Positions 27,816-36,987 of a stretch of 64,000 nt of DNA are shown here, in pieces. Location of the stretch: positions 7,033,501-7,097,500 of the forward strand of contig NZ_JAZHRX010000001.1 in NCBI RefSeq assembly GCF_036924645.1, read 5' to 3'. This DNA is from Bradyrhizobium sp. AZCC 2176. Its GTDB lineage: Bacteria > Pseudomonadota > Alphaproteobacteria > Rhizobiales > Xanthobacteraceae. The first letter of the stretch is position 1, and the number at the start of each line of letters is the position of its first letter. The notes under the pieces were generated by a model. That model was not told the origin of the DNA. It made no database searches and worked only from the letters and a program-made list of their open reading frames with translations. The translations under genes were made by a program, and so were the position numbers.

Positions 27816-28334
27816 ATGACGATGCTGGCACGCGCCGGATGGATCGTTTTTTCAAGTCTGCTGCTGACCGCTGACGTGGCAGCCCAGCCGGCAACGTTAG
27901 GCTGCACGACCGCGCCGACGGCGCAAGGGACGCAGACCCTGCATTGCCCGACAGCGATCACGATCGTGGCCGAAAGCGGCGCGAAGTTCGAGCTCGGGGA
28001 CCGCAACCGCGACGGCCATGTCGATTCCGTCGAACTCAGCAACAAGGCGCTACTGCTCGAGGTGCCGAAGAAGCCGGGCCGCACCCGGTTCAACGTGGTG
28101 ACGCCGCAAGCGATTGCCGCGGTGCGCGGCACCAAATGGGCGGTGGACGCCGAAGGTGCAAAGACGTCGGTATTCGTCGTCAACGGCCGCGTGAGCGTCG
28201 CGCGATCCGCCGGTCGCGGCAGCGTCGTACTCGGGCCCGGCGACGGCGTCGATGTCGAGGGATCTGGCGAGTTGATCGTGAAACGCTGGCCGCCCGCGCG
28301 CGTGACAGCCCTGATGGCAAGATTGGGACAATAG
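27816..28334 (+). CDS. Exported FecR domain protein
   Basis: I use the ATG at 27816, with GGAAGGGAAG just upstream, giving 172 residues. A signal peptide is clear (WIVFSSLLLTADVAAQ). The FecR-like barrel includes RFNVVTPQAIAAVRGTKWAVD and a later VFVVNGRVSVA, where VRGT is the most conserved part. The protein is periplasmic. It lies 11 bases before a CHASE2-cyclase gene. FecR/CHASE2 pairs are common, and the FecR protein may be the partner of the periplasmic CHASE2 domain. That role is inference. Confidence 0.85.
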   Translation: MTMLARAGWIVFSSLLLTADVAAQPATLGCTTAPTAQGTQTLHCPTAITIVAESGAKFELGDRNRDGHVDSVELSNKALLLEVPKKPGRTRFNVVTPQAIAAVRGTKWAVDAEGAKTSVFVVNGRVSVARSAGRGSVVLGPGDGVDVEGSGELIVKRWPPARVTALMARLGQ

Positions 28335-28345
28335 AAGACACGCGG

Positions 28346-30241
28346 ATGAGCCATCGACGTCTTCATATTCTGGTTGCGTTGCTCAGCACGGGATTGTGGG
28401 CAGGCGCGATATGGCTCGGCCATACGAGCGGCCATTTGCGGTTTCTCGACCGCATCGAGTCGGCATTGACCGATATGCGAACGCTGGTGCGCGGCGTAAA
28501 GGTACCGCCGGACATCGTTACGATCGTTGCGATCGACGACACCATCGTCAAGCTCGGCGGCACCTATCCGCTGCCGCGCGCAGAGATCGCCAGGATCGTC
28601 GAGGCGATCGCGCGGCTGGAGCCGAAGGTCATCGCGATCGATCTCCTCTTGGTCGACAAAGGGCCCGCCGACGGCGACGCGGCGCTCGCGAAGTCGCTGG
28701 CGGCGAGTCCGACCGTGCTTGCGGCGGCGGCGGTATTTTCCAATACCGTTCAGGCTTCGGCGGAGGACGATGGGCCGCTGGCACGCCTGCCGAAGGCCGA
28801 CCGCTTCCTGCTGCCGCTGCCGGCTTTTGCCGACCGCGCGGAAGTCGGTATCGCCAACGTGGCGACGCGCCAAACCGGCACGCCGCTCTCGGTCCCGATG
28901 CTGTTCCGGACACGCGACAGAATCGAATTGTCGTTTCCGCTTCGCGCCGCCTCCGTCGCGATCGGCCAGAAGCTGACGATCGAGCCCGAGCGCCTGCTGT
29001 TCGGCGACCGGCCGATCGCAACCGCTTCCGACTATTCGCTGCCGATCTCCTATTACGGCCCGCGCCAGACCATTCGCACCGTCAGCGCCGCCAATCTGAT
29101 CGACGGCCAGATCGACAAGGAAGCCATCCAGGGCCGGATCGTCGTCCTCGGCGCGACCGCGACCGGCGCCGGCGACTTCTTTCCGACGCCGTTCGATTCA
29201 CTGATGCCGGGCGTGGAAATCATTTCCACCGCGATTACGCATCTGGTCGCAGGAGACAGCGTCGTGCGCGACCGGCCGGTTCGCATCGTCGAGGCCATCA
29301 CGACGATCCTGCTCCCGGTGCTGCTGGTCGGCTTGCTGGCCTGGCGGCGAAACGCGATCGGTCTCTTGACGGTCAGCGCGGTGGTGCTGGCATGGTTGGC
29401 TGCGAATGCGATTGCTTTCGCGCACGGCATATGGCTCGACGCCGCGACGACCATCGCCGCCGCTGCGCCGCCGGTCATTCTGTTCGGCACGTTGCAATTG
29501 TGGTCGGGCCGGCGCAGCGCCCAGCATCTCGCCACGCAAAACAGGCTGCTCGAGCAATTCCAGACGCCGGGCCTCCAGGAATGGCTGACGCGCGATCCCG
29601 ACTTCCTGCTGGCGCCGGTCAGGCAGAATGCCGCCGTCGTGTTCGTCGATCTCTCCGGATTTACCTCGCTCAGCGAAACGCTCGATCCAGATGCCACACG
29701 GGGACTCCTGAAGGAGTTTCACGCTCTGGTCGACAAGGAAGTGACCCAGTGCGGCGGCATGATCACGAGCTTTCTCGGCGATGGCGCCATGATCCTGTTC
29801 GGTCTGCCGGAGGCGGCGCCGGATGACGCTGTGCGCGCGGCACAATGTTCGATCGCGCTTTGCGTCAAGACCGAGCGCTGGATCGCAGCGTTGCCGCAAC
29901 CGGTCGCGGCGCGCATCGGCTTCAAGATCGGCGCACATTTCGGGCCGATCGTCGCCTCCCGGCTCGGCGGTCGCAACCATCAGCACATCACCGCAACCGG
30001 CGACACTGTGAACGTGGCGAGCCGACTGATGGAAGTGGCGGCCCGCCACGATGTCAGGCTGGCGCTGAGCGATACGTTGCGCATCGCGGCGGAAGGCACG
30101 GGCGCCCGGCTGAAAACCGGAAGCCTCGCCGGCCCCGTCGAGACTCAGATTCGCGGCAGGTCGGGCTCCCTCACGGTCTGGCTGTGGCGGGGCGAACATC
30201 CGACGATCGATCAACGCACGCATCCCGACGCCGCGGAGTGA
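28346..30241 (+). CDS. CHASE2 domain class III adenylate/guanylate cyclase
   Basis: I take the ATG at 28346; the longer open frame reads through the FecR gene. The 631-residue protein has an N-terminal membrane helix and a periplasmic CHASE2 sensor (to about residue 310). Three membrane helices follow (about 315-385), then a cytosolic class III cyclase domain. Metal Asp435 (VDLSGF) and Asp479 (LGDGAM), Asn556 and Arg560 (GDTVNVASR) are present. The base-selecting Lys normally at position 475 is Ser (TSFLGDG), so base specificity or activity may be altered. It is probably co-transcribed with the FecR gene. Confidence 0.92.
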   Translation: MSHRRLHILVALLSTGLWAGAIWLGHTSGHLRFLDRIESALTDMRTLVRGVKVPPDIVTIVAIDDTIVKLGGTYPLPRAEIARIVEAIARLEPKVIAIDLLLVDKGPADGDAALAKSLAASPTVLAAAAVFSNTVQASAEDDGPLARLPKADRFLLPLPAFADRAEVGIANVATRQTGTPLSVPMLFRTRDRIELSFPLRAASVAIGQKLTIEPERLLFGDRPIATASDYSLPISYYGPRQTIRTVSAANLIDGQIDKEAIQGRIVVLGATATGAGDFFPTPFDSLMPGVEIISTAITHLVAGDSVVRDRPVRIVEAITTILLPVLLVGLLAWRRNAIGLLTVSAVVLAWLAANAIAFAHGIWLDAATTIAAAAPPVILFGTLQLWSGRRSAQHLATQNRLLEQFQTPGLQEWLTRDPDFLLAPVRQNAAVVFVDLSGFTSLSETLDPDATRGLLKEFHALVDKEVTQCGGMITSFLGDGAMILFGLPEAAPDDAVRAAQCSIALCVKTERWIAALPQPVAARIGFKIGAHFGPIVASRLGGRNHQHITATGDTVNVASRLMEVAARHDVRLALSDTLRIAAEGTGARLKTGSLAGPVETQIRGRSGSLTVWLWRGEHPTIDQRTHPDAAE

Positions 30242-30254
30242 CCGGCTTCGCGTC

Positions 30255-31754
30255 CTATTGCAATTCCGGCGGCGGCGTGCGGTCGAACACCTCGCCCTTC
30301 GGCTCCCGCAGGAGATGCAGCGCATAGGTCTCGATCACGAGCGGGCCGCGCCTGCGCTCGACCTCGGCCACCTTCTCCACGCGGGCGAACAGGTCCTTCA
30401 AGGGCGCGTCGCCGGGCCGGACCTCGCTGACATAAAGCAACGGGCCGGCAAGCTGCGCCGCATCCGGCTCGGGCATGTTGACCCAGCGGATGCGCTGGCT
30501 CTGCTGCGCCACGCAGGTGCCCTTCGGCAGATGGAAGGCGAGCCAGCCGGTGGTGCCGTAGTCCGACGCCAGCACGCATGTGGCTCCCGTTCGCGCCCTC
30601 GCCGCTTCGATCGCGGCGGCCGTTTCGCGCCAGCCGATGCCGACGCTGCGTACGGTGGCATCGCGGCGATAGCCCGACAGCGCGCCGCTGTTGGCCTGCA
30701 CGACCAGCAATACGAACATCAAGACACCGCCCGGCGCCGCCCAGCGCCGACAGAAATCGACCAGACGCTGCCAGCGCGGCTGCCATTCGACCAGATGCGC
30801 GGCGACGGCGGCTGCGATCACAAACGCCGGATAAACCGGCGCAAACCAGTTGGCCTCGACGCGGGCATGGAGCGCGTGCCAGACGAAATAGGCGACGATG
30901 ACCCAGAACATCGCATTGACGAGCACGCGCTGCGGCAGCGCGCCGGCGCGTCGGCGGAACAGAGCATAAAGCCCCATCGCACCGAGCATCCACACCAGCG
31001 GCGTGGCGAACGCGATCTGCGTCGGGATCAGCTCGGCGATGAAGACCGGGCGGAAATCCTCGATCCTCGCCCGCCCCATCTGCTTGATGAAGGAAACCCA
31101 GTGGTGGCCGGCGTTCCAGAGAATGACCGGCGCAAATAGCAACAGCGCGACGAGCCCGCCGAGATAAAGCCAAAGCGAGACCAGCCAGTGCCGCAGCTCG
31201 GGAACGGTGATCAGCCAGATCAGGATCGCCGGCCCGAAGAACAGCGCGGTGTATTTCGAAAGCAGCGCGCAACCGGCGGCAGCACCCACCGCTAGCCACC
31301 ACACGCCGCGGCCGGTCTGCAGCACCTTGGCGAGCGCAAACAGCAGCAGACTGGAAGCCACCAGGAGCGGCGCGTCCGGCGTGACGATCATGGTGCCGAC
31401 CGCGGCCATCAGCGTGACGTTCAGAAGGATCGCCGACGACGCGGCCACGCGACGGCTGCCGAACAGGATGGCGGCGGCCTGATAGATCGCCCAGCTCATC
31501 GGCAGCGCCAGCAGGATTGAGACCAGCCGCACGCCGAACTCGGTATCGCCTGCGATCAGCGTGCCGAGCCGGATCACCACCGCGACCATCGGCGGATGAT
31601 CGTAATAGCCGCCGGCCAGATGCTTCGACCACATCCAGTAATAAGCTTCGTCGAAGGTGATCGGCGTGAACGCCGCGGCAATCAGGCGTAGTGCCACCAG
31701 CCCCAGGATCGCCAAACCCGTGTTGAGGGCAACCCGCGCCTCGCTCGGATTCAT
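30255..31754 (-). CDS. Glycosyltransferase family 39 (ArnT/PMT-like) membrane protein
   Basis: The 499-residue protein has many membrane helices. Near the N-terminus it carries ITFDEAYYWMWSKHLAGGYYDHPP, where the Asp-Glu and DHPP motifs mark the GT39 active site in the periplasmic loop. It ends in a soluble periplasmic domain. Such enzymes move a sugar from a polyprenyl-phosphate carrier onto a lipid or protein. The upstream gene, 7 bases away, encodes a GT2-GtrA protein that could make that donor, so the two form a pathway. Confidence 0.9.
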   Translation of the reverse strand: MNPSEARVALNTGLAILGLVALRLIAAAFTPITFDEAYYWMWSKHLAGGYYDHPPMVAVVIRLGTLIAGDTEFGVRLVSILLALPMSWAIYQAAAILFGSRRVAASSAILLNVTLMAAVGTMIVTPDAPLLVASSLLLFALAKVLQTGRGVWWLAVGAAAGCALLSKYTALFFGPAILIWLITVPELRHWLVSLWLYLGGLVALLLFAPVILWNAGHHWVSFIKQMGRARIEDFRPVFIAELIPTQIAFATPLVWMLGAMGLYALFRRRAGALPQRVLVNAMFWVIVAYFVWHALHARVEANWFAPVYPAFVIAAAVAAHLVEWQPRWQRLVDFCRRWAAPGGVLMFVLLVVQANSGALSGYRRDATVRSVGIGWRETAAAIEAARARTGATCVLASDYGTTGWLAFHLPKGTCVAQQSQRIRWVNMPEPDAAQLAGPLLYVSEVRPGDAPLKDLFARVEKVAEVERRRGPLVIETYALHLLREPKGEVFDRTPPPELQ

Positions 31755-31761
31755 TTTCCCG

Positions 31762-32892
31762 TCATCGCTTGCGCCAGACGAACAGTCCGGACATCGCGTA
31801 ATTCCAGACCACGCCCATCAGCGCGCCGGCTGCACCCGCGAGCCACCAGATCGGTTCCTGGTCGAAGACCGCGAACGCGACGCCGACATTGGCGAGCAGT
31901 CCAACGCCGCAAACGAGATAGAACAGCAACAGCCCGCGCAGGATCGCAAATCCCTTCAGCCGCTGGTCGCGGTAGGTAAGAAAGTTGTTCAGGACGAAGT
32001 TGCTGGTCATCGCAACCAGCGCGCCGATGGCCTGCGCCTCCGCAAACGGCACCTGGAAGATTTCGTGCGCGATGAACAGCGCCGTGAGGTGCACGACGAG
32101 GCCGGTGCCCCCGACCATCGCAAACAGCAGGAAGCGAAGTGAGACCACGTCGTTGGTCAGCTTGGCCAGCACCAGGCCCAGGAAGTCCAGCGCCACCATG
32201 GAATCGAGCTTGCTCTCGCCATGCTGGCGCGAGCCGAAGGTGTAGGGAATTTCGATGGCGCGCAGCTTGCCCTCCGCGGTCGCGATGACGTCGAGCAGGA
32301 TCTTGAAGCCCTGGGTGGAGAGTTGCGGCGCCAGGTGCTCGAAGCGGTCGCGGCGGATCATGAAGAAGCCGCTCATGGGATCGGCGACCTCGACCTTCAG
32401 GGCGCGCCGGGCGACCTCGGTTGCAAGCTGACTGGCGCCTGCCCGCTGCTTGTTGAAACTGTCGGCGCTGCCGCCCTCGACATAGCGGCTGCCGACCACG
32501 AGTTCCGCCTCGCCGCTCCGCAGCAGCGCAACCATCTTCGGCAGTTGCGCTTCATCGTGCTGCAGGTCGGCGTCGATGACCGCTGCATAGGGGCCGCTCG
32601 AGGCCAGAATGCCCTCGATGCATGCACCCGACAGGCCGCGCCGCCCGATCCGGCGAATGCAGCGGACACGGGAATCCTTCCGCGCCAGCCCCCGCACTAC
32701 TTCCCAGGTCCCGTCGGGGGAATTGTCATCGACAAAGACCACTTCCCAGGCAATGCCGGTCAGCGTGGCCTCCAGCCGCCGGTACAGCACGGTGACGTTG
32801 TCGCGCTCATTGAAGGTCGGCACAACGACCGAAAGCTCAGGCAAACCGGCCTGCGACGGGGTTTCGGGGCCCGGTTTGATGGCGTCATTCAT
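31762..32892 (-). CDS. Polyprenyl-phosphate glycosyltransferase (GT2) fused to a GtrA membrane domain
   Basis: The start is taken at the ATG at 32892 (MNDAIKPG). The 376-residue protein has a dolichol-phosphate-mannose-synthase-like GT2 domain: LSVVVPTFNERDNV, VFVDDNSPDGT, the metal-binding VIDADLQHDE, and GFFMIRRD. A four-helix GtrA domain follows (residues about 245-370; FLLFAMVGGTGLVVHL, NFVLNNFLTYRDQRLKG). It loads a sugar onto polyprenyl phosphate and GtrA may flip it. It precedes the GT39 gene by 7 bases in one operon. Confidence 0.9.
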   Translation of the reverse strand: MNDAIKPGPETPSQAGLPELSVVVPTFNERDNVTVLYRRLEATLTGIAWEVVFVDDNSPDGTWEVVRGLARKDSRVRCIRRIGRRGLSGACIEGILASSGPYAAVIDADLQHDEAQLPKMVALLRSGEAELVVGSRYVEGGSADSFNKQRAGASQLATEVARRALKVEVADPMSGFFMIRRDRFEHLAPQLSTQGFKILLDVIATAEGKLRAIEIPYTFGSRQHGESKLDSMVALDFLGLVLAKLTNDVVSLRFLLFAMVGGTGLVVHLTALFIAHEIFQVPFAEAQAIGALVAMTSNFVLNNFLTYRDQRLKGFAILRGLLLFYLVCGVGLLANVGVAFAVFDQEPIWWLAGAAGALMGVVWNYAMSGLFVWRKR

Positions 32893-33209
32893 GGTCGCCA
32901 GCGTATATCCGCAGCCGCCCGACATGCCAAGGCGAGCTTCAGGAACGCGGTGGCTGGACGGGGAAAACCGGGGGTGAAATCCACCGGGCGTCCATCCGAT
33001 GCGGGGCGAATCGGTGGCCGCTGCCGGATCAGATCCGGGGTCTGCTTCGCTTGAAAATGCTCTGAAAATGCCAACGACCACGAACAGAGGGCGCGCGTAC
33101 ATCCGGCGCAGCCAAGCTATTCATGGTCGTTCCAGCGCCGGAGCCTTGAAGCGTCAACGTCGCCGTTGAATGCGAGATAGGAATGCCTGGGGCATTCCGC
33201 AAGGGGCAG
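32893..33209. other. Spacer upstream of the GT2-GtrA gene
   Basis: About 315 bases separate the GT2 start from the end of the small proline-rich gene, on the same strand. It should contain the glycosyltransferase operon promoter. I see no supported gene or repeat. Confidence 0.4.
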
Positions 33210-33416
33210 CTAATTCGGCACTTCGCGAATCACAGGCCCGCGCGGGGCTGGCGTCGCAGGAGCCGGTTGAAGCGCCGGCGCGGGTTGCTGGATGCTCGCC
33301 GGCTTGGCGGGCTTTCCGAACTGGCCGATCGGCCCGTAGGCAATTGCAACCACCATCACGATCGACGCGACGATGGCCCCCAAAAGACCGGCGACTGACT
33401 GCGAATTCATACTCAA
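33210..33416 (-). CDS. Small membrane-anchored Pro/Ala-rich hypothetical protein
   Basis: The 68-residue product has one N-terminal membrane helix (GLLGAIVASIVMVVAIAYG) and a Pro/Ala tail (ASIQQPAPALQPAPATPAPR). The start may be the Met two codons further in. The layout resembles small inner-membrane proteins with a periplasmic proline tail. The ribosome-binding site is unclear and the function is unknown. It stands alone between the GT2 operon and the phasin-like gene. Confidence 0.5.
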   Translation of the reverse strand: MSMNSQSVAGLLGAIVASIVMVVAIAYGPIGQFGKPAKPASIQQPAPALQPAPATPAPRGPVIREVPN

Positions 33417-33626
33417 TTATCCCCTACGCCTGACCGGGAACTGATATCACGGAAAAAGCTTGTCGAGGAATAGTCCCGGCGCCAGCCATCGACAAATCGA
33501 GCGGCCTGCGCCGCCCTCCAAAATCTCACCACGCGAGTGCCGCGTAACGGACAAGCAAGAACCGCGATTCCATCGCAAACATGGCAGACTCTCGACCTTT
33601 GGGTTGACAGGGATTAGGGGAAGAAG

Positions 33627-34265
33627 ATGTCGAATACAGATCAGGGCAAACCGGCCGGAAAATCCGGGCGGCGCAAGGGCAAGGGAGAGCGGGGCAAAAA
33701 AGCCGCTTCCCAAGAGAGCACGGCCGTGAGCCCAACCGAGAGCCCGGCGCCGGTTGAATTGCAGAGCCCGGATCAGGATCAACCGCCGCAACCGGAGCCG
33801 GTTCACGCGGAGAGCCCGAAGGTGGATCAGCCGGCCGTCGAGGAGCCCGTCGTTGTCGCGTCGCCGGAGCCGCAGCCGACCGCGGCGCCCTCGCCGGCTG
33901 AGCCCGCACCCGTCGAGGCTGCGCCCGTCGAGGCTGCGCCCGCCGAGGCCGCGCCGATCCAGCCCGCACCGGTCGAGGCCGCGGTGGAGCCTGCGCCGGT
34001 AAGCCTGCAAACCATCGCCAATGCCTATCGCGACTACACAAGGAAATCGATCGAGGAGTTCGGTTCGTTTGTCGAACAGCTCAGCGGCGTTCGCTCGCTC
34101 GACAAGGCGATGACGGTTCAGACCGAATTCGTGAAGCGGGCCTATGAAACTTCGGTCGCCGAGTCGCAGAAGATCTGCGAACTCCACAACCGGCTCGCCA
34201 GACAGACCCTCGACCCGTTCAAGGGGGTGACCGACAAGCGGCCGGCGACGCACGGCAAGCCCTGA
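33627..34265 (+). CDS. Phasin family protein with long Pro/Ala/Glu-rich N-terminal region
   Basis: The protein has 212 residues. It starts with a basic segment (GKPAGKSGRRKGKGERGKK), followed by a low-complexity Pro/Ala/Glu/Val region to about residue 128 (repeats like PVEAAPVEAAPAEAAP). The C-terminal helices (NAYRDYTRKSIEEFGSFVEQ, then VQTEFVKRAYETSVAESQKI) match the phasin_2 family. Phasins coat polyhydroxyalkanoate granules. GGGGAAGAAG precedes the ATG and a terminator follows. The DNA of the repeat region is itself repetitive, so its length may vary between strains. Confidence 0.82.
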   Translation: MSNTDQGKPAGKSGRRKGKGERGKKAASQESTAVSPTESPAPVELQSPDQDQPPQPEPVHAESPKVDQPAVEEPVVVASPEPQPTAAPSPAEPAPVEAAPVEAAPAEAAPIQPAPVEAAVEPAPVSLQTIANAYRDYTRKSIEEFGSFVEQLSGVRSLDKAMTVQTEFVKRAYETSVAESQKICELHNRLARQTLDPFKGVTDKRPATHGKP

Positions 34266-34304
34266 AGTCAACGCGAAACCGGTTTGGCACAAATTGGTGG
34301 AAGC

Positions 34305-34333
34305 AAAAGGCTCCGGTTTTCCGGAGCCTTTTT
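34305..34333 (+). terminator. Rho-independent terminator after the phasin-like gene
   Basis: Perfect 12-base stem AAAAGGCTCCGG (34305-34316), loop TTTT, CCGGAGCCTTTT (34321-34332), followed by TGTTTC. Confidence 0.9.
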
Positions 34334-34445
34334 GTTTCGTTGTCGCGGGATTCCGCCTATGAGCCGGCGCCTTGGCAAACTGGCCAATCAGGGCCGATCT
34401 GGTTAACATGCACCGTGCCCTTCCCCATTTCCGACGAGCCCTCCC

Positions 34446-35270
34446 GTGAGCAAGCCTTCGAAATCGACCGCGAAAAACAGCGGCAACATCTTTATCGGCA
34501 TCGGCGGCTGGACCTTCGAGCCGTGGCGCGGGGTGTTTTATCCCGAAAAGCTCGCGCAGGCGAAGGAGCTGGCCTACGCCGCGTCGAAGCTGACCTCGAT
34601 CGAGATCAACGGCACCTACTACGGCTCGCAGAAGCCGGAGAGCTTTCGCAAATGGGCGCGCGAGGTGCCGGACGGATTCGTGTTCTCGTTGAAGGGACCG
34701 CGCTTCGCGACCAATCGTCGAGTGCTGGCGGAGGCCGGCGATTCCATAAAGCGCTTCTACGATTCCGGTGTGCTCGAGCTCGGCGACCGGCTCGGGCCCG
34801 TGCTATGGCAGTTCGCGCCGACCAAAAAATTCGACGAGGCCGATTTCGGCAAGTTCCTCGAACTGCTGCCGCGCAAACTCGCCGGCCGCGCGCTGCGGCA
34901 CGTGGTCGAAGTGCGGCATGACAGTTTCTGCGTGCCTGACTTCATCGCATTGCTGCGCAAGTTCGAAACGCCTGTCGTGTTCGCCGAGCACGGCAAATAT
35001 CCGGCGATCGCCGACGTGGTCAGCGACTTCGTCTATGCGCGGCTGCAGAAGGGCAATGACGAGCTCAAGACCTGTTATCCGCCGAAGCAGCTCGACGCCT
35101 GGGCCAAGCGCTTTCAGGCCTGGGCCAGTGGCGGCGAGCCGGACGATCTGCCGCGCGTCGACAAGGCCAAGCCTGCAAAGACGCCGCGCGACGTGTTCGC
35201 CTACGTCATCCACGAGGGCAAGGTGCGCGCGCCGGCGGGCGCAATGGAATTGATTGAACGCGTGAAATAA
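34446..35270 (+). CDS. DUF72 domain protein
   Basis: The 274-residue protein starts with GTG (SKPSKSTAKNSG). It has the DUF72 pattern: IFIGIGGWTFEPWRGVFYPE, SIEINGTYYGSQKPESFRKW, FSLKGPRFATNRR, LGPVLWQFAPTKKF and RHVVEVRHDSF. The fold is a TIM barrel related to sugar isomerases/endonuclease IV, and the activity is unknown. It is cytosolic. Its stop is four bases from the stop of the convergent Bug-protein gene. Confidence 0.9.
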   Translation: MSKPSKSTAKNSGNIFIGIGGWTFEPWRGVFYPEKLAQAKELAYAASKLTSIEINGTYYGSQKPESFRKWAREVPDGFVFSLKGPRFATNRRVLAEAGDSIKRFYDSGVLELGDRLGPVLWQFAPTKKFDEADFGKFLELLPRKLAGRALRHVVEVRHDSFCVPDFIALLRKFETPVVFAEHGKYPAIADVVSDFVYARLQKGNDELKTCYPPKQLDAWAKRFQAWASGGEPDDLPRVDKAKPAKTPRDVFAYVIHEGKVRAPAGAMELIERVK

Positions 35271-35274
35271 CTCC

Positions 35275-36246
35275 CTAATCCAGCTTGATGCCGGCTTCGC
35301 GGATCAGCTTTGTCCAGTTGTCGTACTCGGAGGCGACGAAGGCGTCGAGCTTGTCATCAGGCAGGTCCCACACCTCTCCGCCGCTCTTCTCGAAACGTTC
35401 CTTGAGGTCGGGCAGCGAGGCGCGGATTTCCCGGCGCAGTTTTGCGATCGCATCCGGCGGGGTTTTCGCGGGCGCAAATATCCCGAGCCAGGAATCGACA
35501 TCGAGGCCGGATACGCCGGCTTCCGACATCGTCGGCACGTCGGGCGCCAGCGGGCTGCGCTTCGATGACAGCAGCGCAATGCCCTTCGCCTGGCCCGACT
35601 GAACGTAAGGGAGCCCGGCGGCGTTCGAATCAAAAAACAGGTCGATGCGGCCGGCGAGCAGATCGGTGAAGGCCGGCGGCGAACCCTTGTAGGGTATCTC
35701 CTGAAATTTGACGCCCGCGGCTTTCATGAACGCGGCCGCCACCAGATGCTGGCCGGTGCCGACGCCGGCGGTCGCCACCGAAATCGAGCCCGGGTTGGCC
35801 TTTGCGGCGGCGACGATGTCCTGCAGCTTGGCGTGCGGCAAATCCTTGCGGCCGACCATCACGTAACCGAACTTGTAGATCAGCGCGACCGGCACGAAAT
35901 CCTTGCGCGGATCGTACGCCAGTTTCGAATACAGCGCCGAATTGAACGCCATGTTGGAGAGCCCGCCGACCACCAGCGTATAGCCGTCCGGCTCGCTCTG
36001 GCTCGCCGCCTGCGTGCCGACGACGGTTCCGGCGCCCGGCTTGTTCTCGACGACGAAGGCCTGCCCCATCCGCTTCGACAGCGTATCCGCAAGCTGCCGC
36101 CCGACCAGATCGTAACTGCCGCCGGGACCGATCGGGACTATGATCTTTACCGGCCGATCGGGATAGCCGGTCTGGGCGTGCGCTGCGGCAATACTGCACA
36201 GCACGAGCACGAGTATCCGCGTCAGCGAGCGGCTAATTCGGTTCAT
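35275..36246 (-). CDS. Tripartite tricarboxylate transporter substrate-binding protein (Bug family)
   Basis: The ATG at 36246 follows GGGGAGACAAG and gives 323 residues. A signal peptide (ILVLVLCSIAAAHAQ) leads to YPDRPVKIIVPIGPGGSYDLVGR, the Bug family opening. VVENKPGAGTVVGTQAA and the late VPTMSEAGVSGLDVDSW are also diagnostic. It binds a carboxylate-type ligand in the periplasm. No TctA/TctB membrane genes are adjacent, as is usual for the many orphan Bug proteins. It is divergent from the DUF488 gene. Confidence 0.92.
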   Translation of the reverse strand: MNRISRSLTRILVLVLCSIAAAHAQTGYPDRPVKIIVPIGPGGSYDLVGRQLADTLSKRMGQAFVVENKPGAGTVVGTQAASQSEPDGYTLVVGGLSNMAFNSALYSKLAYDPRKDFVPVALIYKFGYVMVGRKDLPHAKLQDIVAAAKANPGSISVATAGVGTGQHLVAAAFMKAAGVKFQEIPYKGSPPAFTDLLAGRIDLFFDSNAAGLPYVQSGQAKGIALLSSKRSPLAPDVPTMSEAGVSGLDVDSWLGIFAPAKTPPDAIAKLRREIRASLPDLKERFEKSGGEVWDLPDDKLDAFVASEYDNWTKLIREAGIKLD

Positions 36247-36386
36247 CTTGTCTCCCCAGCGAGAATGGCCATCGACCGGCTCTTTCGCAGGACTATGCGG
36301 CACGCCACTTCCGGCCGCAACGCGGATGTAGCAATCGATCGGCCGTTACCGTAGCTTTGCGCCAGCGACATACCGTCTGGATCGAG

Positions 36387-36851
36387 ATGGCCCGCAGGAC
36401 CAAACGACTTTTCACCATCGGCTATGAGCAGACGCCGGCCAAGGCGGTGCTCGACGAGCTGGAAGCCGCCGGCGTCAAGCTGTTGGTTGACGTGCGCGCA
36501 GTCGCCGCCTCGCGGCGGCCGGGATTCTCCAAGAATCAGCTCGCGGCCGGCCTCGACGAACGTGGCATCTCCTATCTGCATCTGAAGGGCCTCGGAACGC
36601 CGAAGAGCGGCCGCGAGGCGGCGCGCAGCGGCAAGTTCGGCCTGCTGCACAAGATTTATTCGGCGCATCTGAAGACGGCGCAGGCCAAGGAACAGCTCGA
36701 CGAGTTGTCGGCACTGGTGAACAAGTCCGGTCCGGTGTGCATTCTCTGTTACGAGCGCGATCATACTCAGTGCCACCGGCAATGGATCGCGGAGATCATC
36801 GAGGACCGCGACGGCGTGAAGGTCGAAAATCTGGTGGCACCGCAGGTATAG
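36387..36851 (+). CDS. DUF488 family protein
   Basis: I use the ATG at 36387 (MARRTKRLFTIGYEQTP), giving 154 residues; an upstream TTG is less likely. The family marks are FTIGYEQ, KLLVDVRAVAASRRPGF, YLHLKGLGTPK and the cysteine segment CILCYERDHTQCHR. The CxxCxER...CHR pattern suggests nucleotide or metal binding. The function is unknown. It is cytosolic, monocistronic and followed by a palindromic repeat. Confidence 0.9.
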   Translation: MARRTKRLFTIGYEQTPAKAVLDELEAAGVKLLVDVRAVAASRRPGFSKNQLAAGLDERGISYLHLKGLGTPKSGREAARSGKFGLLHKIYSAHLKTAQAKEQLDELSALVNKSGPVCILCYERDHTQCHRQWIAEIIEDRDGVKVENLVAPQV

Positions 36852-36856
36852 CCAGC

Positions 36857-36981
36857 CGTCATTCCGGGGCGCGGAGCGCGAGCTCTGATGCGCAATTGCG
36901 CATCAGAGAATCCATCGCTCCGCGGAGCAGATGGCGAAATGGATTCCGGGTTCGCGCCAAGAGGCGCGCCCCGGAATGACG
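36857..36981. repeat. Palindromic intergenic repeat, family 1
   Basis: Arms CGTCATTCCGGGGCGCGG and GCGCCCCGGAATGACG, with a nested TGATGCGCAATTGCGCATCA palindrome like the copy at 516-640. It separates the convergent DUF488 and PhzF genes. Confidence 0.8.
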
Positions 36982-36987
36982 AAGAGA

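Noticed and set aside
27944..28345. N-terminal extension of the CHASE2 cyclase
   Set aside because: It reads out of frame through the FecR gene; the true ATG is at 28346, 11 bases after its stop.
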